A stretch of 6,439 bases of DNA from an uncultured Desulfovibrionaceae bacterium. Its GTDB lineage: Bacteria; Desulfobacterota; Desulfovibrionia; Desulfovibrionales; Desulfovibrionaceae. Positions 1 to 4,926 of the stretch are shown here, one piece after another; position 1 is the first letter of the stretch, and the number at the start of each line of letters is the position of its first letter. Under the pieces are notes generated by a model that was given only the letters and a program-made list of their open reading frames with translations, searched no databases and had not been told where the DNA came from. A program made the translations under genes and the position numbers. The DNA is taken from assembly GCA_947074125.1 (NCBI GenBank), contig CAMTOM010000087.1:1-6439 (forward strand), written 5' to 3'.

Positions 1-1
1 G

Positions 2-2230
2 GTCTTAGTGTCCATCGGAGTAGGGAATGATGTCATCGATGTGGTTGACTGGGATGAGAGCATTGATGGGGGTGATGGCAATGATCTGATTTATGGTGGT
101 GCTGGCAATGATGTCATTTATGGAGATGACGGAGATGATACTATCTATGCTGGTGCTGGCAATGATTCTATCCACGGTGGTGAAGGCAATGACCTCATTG
201 ATGGTGGTGATGGTGATGATACCATTGATGGTGGTATTGGCAATGATGCCATTTGGGGTGGTGCTGGCAATGACCTGATTGATGGGGGTATCGATAATGA
301 TAGCCTGTATGGTGGTGCTGGCAATGATACCCTGATCGGTGGGAATGGAAACGATCTTCTTTCTGGTGGCGCCGGCGATGACACTCTGTATGGTGGTGTA
401 GGTGACGACAGTCTGTATGGTGGCGCCGGTGATGACTATATTGAGTCTGGAACAGGGAATGACCTTCTTGCTGGCGGCAGAGGGAATGATACCCTTGTGG
501 GCAATACCGATGGCGTAAAGCGTTTCTGCTGGGCACTGGATGACCTTGTTCAGGGGGCAACATTCCAGGATGAGGTTCATGGTTTTAAACAGGGCGATAT
601 CATTGATTTTGGTGATATTCGTACTGGCAGAGAGTATGATATACGTATCGAACCAAATGATGATGGTTTTATTACACTTTCTGCTCGTCACATTGAATCG
701 GGTGAATTACGTCTTCAGATTACTTTCGTTGAAATTTTAGACGAGGCCTTGATTACACAGAGTCTCCGAGATACTGAGAGCTATCGTGGATTTGAAGATC
801 CTGTCTTTGGTGCAGAGCCTGGTACTGGAAACACGGGTAATACTGGTACTGGTAATAATGCAGTTGATAATAATGTATGGCTATTGAATGGTCTGACATC
901 AGAGACTACTTCTGCACAATCTGAAGATTCCATTACTTTGTTCCAGTTTACAAATCCAGGGCAGGCTCATTTTACAGTTGCTGCTGAGACTGTTTTTGTG
1001 AGTGGTAATGTAGATGGCGCTGTGAATACCGCTGGTGTTGCCTCTTCTGTATCACTTACTCTCGGTATGGGCGATGACCTTGTAAATATCGCTGGTCATG
1101 TTATGAATGGAGCTTCTGTCAGTGGCGATGCCATTGCTCTTGAAGAAAACATTGCTGGTGATGACTCTATTTTAATATCCGGTAATATTTCCAATGCGAC
1201 TGTTGCAGGCGATGCTGCTGCACAGTTACGTGCAAATGGTGGTGATGATACAATCCTTATTTCTGGTAGACTCACAGATGGTGGGATTCTTTCCGGAGAT
1301 GCAGGTGCTTCCATGTCAAATGCCCAGGGAGGGGATGATTCTATCTCTCTGATTGGCGTGCAGTCTGGTGTTGTGTCTGGTGATGCTGCAGTGCTGATGG
1401 AAAATTCTTCTGGTGGCAATGATACGATCGCCATTACTGCAACAATGGAAGGTGGTTCTGTTTATGGTGATGCCCAATCTTTTGGTAATGCTGCCCAGGG
1501 CGGTAATGATTCCATTTTGATCGCAGAACTCCTTGGAGGCAGTGTTTACGGGGATGCCCGTTCCTCAGAGAACTCTTCTCGTTGCGGTAATGATTCCATA
1601 ACTATTGATGTGCTTCGTGGAGGCAATGTCTATGGAGACACTGCTGATGGCAATGGGGCAGGTGGTAATGATGTTATTACTGTTCATTCCTTCTCCGGTA
1701 CTGAAGACATTCTGATCAATGGCGGTGGGGGTACGGATGTACTTTCCTTTGGCAATGGGAATGATCATGTCATTATCAGTGCCAGAGGCTTGAGCTTTAG
1801 TGATAATGTCAATCCTTATACAGGTTCAGCACACGTAGAAAATATCAATATCTTTGATGGTGGTGCTGGCAACGATTACCTCTCTGTTGAAGGTTTGGGT
1901 AATGGCCATGTCATTTTGCAGGGTGGTATTGGAAATGATACCCTGGTAGGTGGTGATGAAGTTGAGACAACCTACCGTTGGACGAGAGAGGATATTCAGG
2001 ATGGCAACCACTTTGTTGATACTATCAGAAATTTCAACCTTGATCGCGACACCATTGACCTGACAGCATTGACGACAGAAGGGAATGATGCCTTGACTGT
2101 AACCTTGAGTGGTTCAGGTGGGGATACTCACATTGTCTTGTCTGCTGGGGATGTTGTGATGAATACTATTGTTGTTGAAGGGATTGTGCCCGCAGAACTG
2201 GGACAGTCAATAGATGGTTACACGCCATAG
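2..2230 (+). CDS. RTX calcium-binding, type I secreted protein, C-terminal part (5' partial)
   Basis: Secreted or surface RTX protein that should leave the cell through a type I (ABC transporter/MFP/TolC-like) system and fold on binding extracellular calcium. Numbered from the GTG at position 8, the parts in order are: sixteen GGxGxDxUx nonapeptides (residues 21-164), a T1SS C-terminal-type module (173-245), a Gly/Thr/Asn linker (about 268-288), a beta-rich segment (289-352), 26-31-residue repeats with GND and YGDA motifs (353-575), a second nonapeptide patch (618-649), and a final T1SS module (656-740). The frame is open to the left edge, repeats begin almost at once, and no Shine-Dalgarno precedes the GTG. 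The true start is therefore very probably outside the window, and adhesion or enzyme domains may lie there. Two cysteines (174, 526) are unusual for this class. No catalytic domain is visible, so the biological role (adhesin, S-layer-like protein or toxin) is unknown. Confidence 0.9.
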   Translation, partial: VLVSIGVGNDVIDVVDWDESIDGGDGNDLIYGGAGNDVIYGDDGDDTIYAGAGNDSIHGGEGNDLIDGGDGDDTIDGGIGNDAIWGGAGNDLIDGGIDNDSLYGGAGNDTLIGGNGNDLLSGGAGDDTLYGGVGDDSLYGGAGDDYIESGTGNDLLAGGRGNDTLVGNTDGVKRFCWALDDLVQGATFQDEVHGFKQGDIIDFGDIRTGREYDIRIEPNDDGFITLSARHIESGELRLQITFVEILDEALITQSLRDTESYRGFEDPVFGAEPGTGNTGNTGTGNNAVDNNVWLLNGLTSETTSAQSEDSITLFQFTNPGQAHFTVAAETVFVSGNVDGAVNTAGVASSVSLTLGMGDDLVNIAGHVMNGASVSGDAIALEENIAGDDSILISGNISNATVAGDAAAQLRANGGDDTILISGRLTDGGILSGDAGASMSNAQGGDDSISLIGVQSGVVSGDAAVLMENSSGGNDTIAITATMEGGSVYGDAQSFGNAAQGGNDSILIAELLGGSVYGDARSSENSSRCGNDSITIDVLRGGNVYGDTADGNGAGGNDVITVHSFSGTEDILINGGGGTDVLSFGNGNDHVIISARGLSFSDNVNPYTGSAHVENINIFDGGAGNDYLSVEGLGNGHVILQGGIGNDTLVGGDEVETTYRWTREDIQDGNHFVDTIRNFNLDRDTIDLTALTTEGNDALTVTLSGSGGDTHIVLSAGDVVMNTIVVEGIVPAELGQSIDGYTP
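68..499 (+). repeat. Array of 16 RTX nonapeptide repeats
   Basis: Sixteen consecutive 27-base units encode GGxGxDxUx-type nonapeptides such as GGAGNDVIY, GGEGNDLID and GGAGDDTLY, with no break in phase. Such arrays form a parallel beta-roll in which the Gly-Asp/Asn turns bind calcium. Small departures are seen in units 3 (GDDGDDTIY), 4 (AGAGNDSIH), 9 (GGIDNDSLY) and 15 (SGTGNDLLA). A poorer related sequence (IGVGNDVID) precedes the array, so it probably continues or starts just left of the window. Confidence 0.95.
524..742 (+). other. Internal T1SS C-terminal-type module (copy A)
   Basis: Residues 173-245 of the RTX protein. The pattern runs from an aromatic-x-Trp start (FCW), through an acidic DDL and a G-x-x-F-x-D core, to an F-x-x-GDIIDF motif, then beta strands ending in VEI. 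This is the layout of the secretion-target domain normally found at the extreme C-terminus of type I secreted RTX proteins ('W..D......D.I.DF...D.IDL'). It aligns readily by eye with the C-terminal copy at 1973-2227. Here it lies about 490 residues before the end, so it cannot be the terminal signal of the present protein. Confidence 0.7.
1064..1732 (+). repeat. About eight degenerate 26-31-residue repeats (GND...GGSVYGDA type)
   Basis: Residues 353-575 of the RTX protein. Each unit begins with G-D/N-D-S/T-I followed by a hydrophobic strand, then a G-rich turn, V-x-GDA, and a variable 8-10-residue polar stretch leading to the next G-G/N-D. Clear copies start near residues 355, 384, 412, 442, 470, 499, 527 and 553. 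The later copies carry VYGD, the earlier ones VSGD or VAGD. One copy has RCGND where the others have GGND. The regular strand-turn pattern suggests a beta-helix-like stack related to, but longer than, the RTX nonapeptide roll. Length varies from about 26 to 31 residues, so this is protein-level rather than exact DNA repetition. Confidence 0.8.
1859..1954 (+). repeat. Second, short RTX nonapeptide patch
   Basis: Residues 618-649 contain GGAGNDYLS, a degenerate intermediate (VEGLGNGHVILQ) and GGIGNDTLV, ending directly before the C-terminal secretion module. The DNA at its start (ggtggtgctggcaacga) is nearly the same as the 17-base motif found several times in the first array, which fits shared ancestry of the two arrays. 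Confidence 0.8.
1973..2227 (+). other. C-terminal T1SS secretion-target module (copy B)
   Basis: Residues 656-740, the end of the RTX protein. It starts with YRW, has a DI..G..F.DTI.NF..DRDTIDL core and ends in beta strands and a short polar tail (SIDGYTP). The D-T-I-x-x-F and D-x-I-D-L motifs are those of the uncleaved C-terminal secretion domain of RTX proteins exported by type I systems. The position at the true C-terminus, right after a GGIGNDTLV repeat, fits this role. The matching ABC transporter and membrane fusion genes are not in the window. Confidence 0.8.
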
Positions 2231-2254
2231 TTATCGCCTGAAATAATTATTATG

Positions 2255-2282
2255 AAGGGAGGCCTACGGGTCTCCTTTTTTT
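2255..2282 (+). terminator. Intrinsic terminator of the RTX gene, UACG tetraloop
   Basis: Twenty-four bases after the RTX stop codon lies a hairpin with the arms AAGGGAGGCC and GGTCTCCTTT (ten pairs including two G-U wobbles). They enclose a TACG loop closed by C-G, the very stable UNCG class, and run into a seven-T tract. Position, stem and T-run together make a textbook rho-independent terminator for the plus strand. Confidence 0.9.
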
Positions 2283-2414
2283 GTTGTGTAAGAGAATATT
2301 GTCTTGGAGGAAAGAGGTTTATATTCTTGAATCGTTTATGTCAGGATTTTTGATGCTGATATAGAAAAGTTGGCAAAGAAGGTATATAGAAAAATAGATG
2401 TATTACTCTTTTAG

Positions 2415-2434
2415 AAAAAGAAAATCGAGATTTT
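2415..2434 (-). terminator. Possible weak terminator after glpC
   Basis: On the minus strand, about 14 bases after the glpC stop, the AT-rich inverted repeat AAAATC/GATTTT is followed by CTTTTTC. The stem is short and poor in GC, so as an intrinsic terminator it would be weak. It is the only candidate for ending the glp transcript before the convergent RTX terminator. Readthrough into the antisense of the RTX gene is possible. Confidence 0.3.
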
Positions 2435-2447
2435 TAAGGCCGCTCTT

Positions 2448-3638
2448 CTAAGACTCTGAATAGTGGCGACGGAGGATGGAAAGAGGGTGGAGAGAGTTTT
2501 TCCCCGTTATATGCTGTAATTGTGTTCGGCAGGAACCACATTCTGAGCTTGTGAGAGAGACATTCATAGTTATGGCAGTGTCAGAGAGGACTTTTCCCAG
2601 CTCTGAAGCCTGAGTGTAATGCTCTTTCTTGAAACCGTGGGTTCCTGCAAGACCACAGCACTGAGCATCAGCGCGAACAACAGCGAGATTTTTAATGGAT
2701 TGGAGTAATTCAAGAGCGGGAAGTCCCAACCCTTGAACGCGCATATGGCAGGGAGCATGGTATAAAAGAGTGCCTTGCTGATCTGCAGACATGTCTGGTG
2801 GTGGTAGCACTCCTGTTTCCAGAGAGGAAAGGATAAAAGCGTGTGCGTCCAGCAGCGCTGTGTTTTCAAGATTTTGCATGGCATCTGGAAAATAGGCAGG
2901 GAGATCTTCTTTGAACATCACTGAACAGCTTGGGCAGGCCGTGATAACCGGAATGCCCATCTGACGGCAACCGAGGAGAGTCGCCATATTACGAAGAGTA
3001 TGTGTTTTTGCCTCTTCCCAAAAACCATTTGTGATCAGAGGCAAACCGCAACAGACAAAGTTCTGGGGAATCCAAACTTCATATCCTGCACGATTTAAAA
3101 GCCACACAAGATCCAGACCAGCTTGAGGGTCATAGAGATTGATATGACAGCCTGGAAACAAAGCAATTTTTTTATCACTCGCAGGCTGGCGAATATTCTT
3201 ACAATACGCATAAAAAGTTTTGGGAGCGAAAGGCGGGAAGGACATGTATGGTGTCAATCCGATTGAGGCAAGAAAGCTGCGACTGAGGCTGTTTGACTTA
3301 CACCAGTTTCGCAATCTGGAAGGAAGGAAAGCAAAAATATTTGAGAGGCGTTCACTGTGTGAGAGAATCCAGTTCCGCATTGGTGGACGCTTTTGAGCAT
3401 ATTGATGTGATCGAGTGAGCATATTCTGTCGAGAAAGAGAAATGCCTTGAGGACAGATGATGTCACAAATCTTACAGTACGAGCAGGATTGTGTAGGATC
3501 TGGCTGAGATGTATATTCCTGTGTGATAGTGCCAGTGGAATAGCGTCCAGGAAATGGTTTTTCTGGTGTGCTTACTGGACACTGTGTTTCACAGGCACTA
3601 CAGGCAATACAGCTTTGTGTTGATTTGTTTGGATTCAT
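2448..3638 (-). CDS. glpC: Anaerobic glycerol-3-phosphate dehydrogenase subunit C, iron-sulfur
   Basis: Electron-transfer subunit of the anaerobic G3P dehydrogenase. In the known complex GlpC links the GlpAB flavoprotein to the membrane and passes electrons to menaquinone. At 396 residues from the chosen ATG it has, as I recall, the same length as E. coli GlpC. Two ferredoxin-type [4Fe-4S] motifs sit near the N-terminus: CIACSACETQCP (10-21) and CSYCKICDIICP (52-63). Two CCG (cysteine-rich) domains follow: GC at 163-164, CCG 196-198 and CPSC 235-238; then HAPCH 294-298, CCG 327-329 and CGSC 367-370. The stretch CCGLAGTHGFKKE is close to the family consensus. No obvious transmembrane helix is seen. 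The frame stays open upstream to an ATG at 3755, but that would overlap glpB by 107 bases. The ATG at 3638 has a good Shine-Dalgarno and matches the family N-terminus. Last gene of glpABC. Confidence 0.95.
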   Translation of the reverse strand: MNPNKSTQSCIACSACETQCPVSTPEKPFPGRYSTGTITQEYTSQPDPTQSCSYCKICDIICPQGISLSRQNMLTRSHQYAQKRPPMRNWILSHSERLSNIFAFLPSRLRNWCKSNSLSRSFLASIGLTPYMSFPPFAPKTFYAYCKNIRQPASDKKIALFPGCHINLYDPQAGLDLVWLLNRAGYEVWIPQNFVCCGLPLITNGFWEEAKTHTLRNMATLLGCRQMGIPVITACPSCSVMFKEDLPAYFPDAMQNLENTALLDAHAFILSSLETGVLPPPDMSADQQGTLLYHAPCHMRVQGLGLPALELLQSIKNLAVVRADAQCCGLAGTHGFKKEHYTQASELGKVLSDTAITMNVSLTSSECGSCRTQLQHITGKNSLHPLSILRRHYSES

Positions 3639-3642
3639 TTTT

Positions 3643-3650
3643 CTCTTCCT
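3643..3650 (-). promoter_or_regulatory. Ribosome binding site of glpC, overlapping the glpB stop
   Basis: The minus strand reads AGGAAGAG followed by AAAA and the ATG at 3638. The AG of this site belongs to the glpB TAG stop. This decides the glpC start against the upstream ATG at 3755 and suggests that ribosomes ending glpB feed directly into glpC. Confidence 0.75.
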
Positions 3651-4926
3651 AGAGCAGTTGGGCTGCATACCAGGCGCTCGCAAGGGCAACACCATTACCA
3701 CTTTTTTCAGTGACAGGGTCATAGCCTCCAAGGCTACGTCCGATAAAATGGACATTGGTGAGCAAGGTTTGACCTTGAGCGTTAACAGGATTAAGGCGAT
3801 TATTTACCATAACACCCATACGAGCAAAAAGATGTGAACCGAAGACAGCAGGATCTGACCATTGTTCCGTTTCTTCAGGAATTGCGAGAGGAAGATGGAA
3901 GATGCTTTCCCGTGCTTTGCCAGGTTCTGTAAAAATGCCTCCTCCCAGTAAGCCTCCTGTAGCTATAATAAAATTTCTGGCTTTATAATAACGTTCTCCA
4001 TCTTTTCCTGACACGACAAGTGCCTTGCAGGTATTGTGTTCGCCCACAGCGCCACTGACAGTGGCATTTTCCACATGGCGTATCCCTAGAGGTTTTATGG
4101 CTTCCAGAAGAAGATTGCGCAAGCGCAGTCCTCCGACACCTGGGGGCGGAGAAAGCATTTCAACAACAGCACAGGAGAGTTCTCCTGTGAGTCTTTCCAT
4201 AAGATCCATGCTTGCTTTGGTGCCGCATATGGGAGGCAGAAGAATAGCTTGATAGGAATCTTGTGAGACGTGTACTTGTAGGGTCTCAATTAACCAGCGC
4301 AGCCCTTTTTCGGTATCAATAAAATGTGCCATATCAAGTGTAGAAAGAGAAGATGCCCCTTTGGAAACAAAAGGAGGCTGTAAGAGCACTTCAGAAAATT
4401 CTTTTGGGCTGTACTGTGAGTATCGGCGTAATTGGGTGGCAATGAGCGCAGGCTGGCATTCATAGAGTCCCTGTATACCTGCAATCAGAACCTGTTTGGC
4501 TTGTTCTAATTGTTGGAGGGCAAATGCAGATGGAGCAAAATACGAGGGCCGCAATGTCCCCATAATAGTAGGGAGCAGACAGTTTCGCAGCTTCCCTTCA
4601 GGGTGAAGAGGGATAAATGGCCAGCGATGTTGTTCACTGAGCTGCTTCAGAAAACTGAATGCCAAACGAATGTTTTTTTTGCCAATGATGCGGTAAGGGT
4701 GCTCCTGTGGCAATGTCTCCAGTGCATCCCATGGGTCGTCTGCAATAAGAGTGTTATTTGCTGTATAGCCAAGAAGGTCGATGCAATGACTGCTGATGGG
4801 GAGTGTTCCTGCTCCTTGTGAGAGCAAACGTACACTTTTGCCTCGCTGCGCAGCACAAAGTGCGGCAACAAGACCGGAAAAGCCAGCTCCGACGACGAGT
4901 ACGTCTGAATCAGTGCTGTTCATCAT
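3649..4926 (-). CDS. glpB: Anaerobic glycerol-3-phosphate dehydrogenase subunit B, flavoprotein
   Basis: GlpB partners GlpA in the soluble flavoprotein part of the anaerobic G3P dehydrogenase. The N-terminus has a Rossmann dinucleotide-binding motif, VVGAGFSG (residues 11-18), followed by SSHCIDLLGY, the counterpart of the SSGSLDLL stretch I recall from E. coli GlpB. Further GlpB-like stretches are PPPGVGGLRLRN, the ATGGLLGGGI loop, and the C-terminal IGRSLGGYDP plus GNGVALASAWYAAQ, which should close the flavin site. The product is 425 residues, close to the roughly 419 expected. Three starts are possible: GTG at 4938, ATG at 4926 and ATG at 4923. The ATG at 4926 is chosen because AGGTGGAG lies six bases upstream and covers the GTG. 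The gene overlaps the glpA end by 17 bases, which implies coupled translation. The assignment rests on motifs and on position between glpA and glpC. Confidence 0.92.
   Translation of the reverse strand: MMNSTDSDVLVVGAGFSGLVAALCAAQRGKSVRLLSQGAGTLPISSHCIDLLGYTANNTLIADDPWDALETLPQEHPYRIIGKKNIRLAFSFLKQLSEQHRWPFIPLHPEGKLRNCLLPTIMGTLRPSYFAPSAFALQQLEQAKQVLIAGIQGLYECQPALIATQLRRYSQYSPKEFSEVLLQPPFVSKGASSLSTLDMAHFIDTEKGLRWLIETLQVHVSQDSYQAILLPPICGTKASMDLMERLTGELSCAVVEMLSPPPGVGGLRLRNLLLEAIKPLGIRHVENATVSGAVGEHNTCKALVVSGKDGERYYKARNFIIATGGLLGGGIFTEPGKARESIFHLPLAIPEETEQWSDPAVFGSHLFARMGVMVNNRLNPVNAQGQTLLTNVHFIGRSLGGYDPVTEKSGNGVALASAWYAAQLL

Noticed and set aside
8..10. GTG at position 8 as the true start of the RTX gene.
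   Set aside because: The frame is open upstream to the window edge (gtc tta), no ribosome binding site is visible in the seven bases present, and RTX repeats begin almost at once, which points to an internal codon of a larger gene.
68..499. A regular 27-base period that could be taken for a CRISPR or satellite repeat.
   Set aside because: The units are contiguous, with no unique spacers, and translate to the RTX nonapeptide consensus.
5..691. Long open frame of 228 codons on the minus strand, antisense to the RTX gene, coding a regular I-I-A-S-T-T type repeat.
   Set aside because: It is the mirror of the 27-base RTX repeat: in-phase repetition keeps stops out of the opposite strand. The plus frame has the canonical calcium-binding motif, and the antisense product has no known family pattern.
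2283..2447. Possible small gene in the convergent intergenic region, where a ggagg lies near 2306.
   Set aside because: All starts after this site run into stops within about ten codons, and no hairpin or tRNA/ncRNA pattern was seen apart from the weak terminator-like repeat at 2415-2434.
3639..3755. N-terminal extension of glpC by 39 codons from an ATG at 3755.
   Set aside because: It would overlap glpB by 107 bases and lacks GlpC similarity. The ATG at 3638 has a strong ribosome site and gives the expected 396-residue protein.
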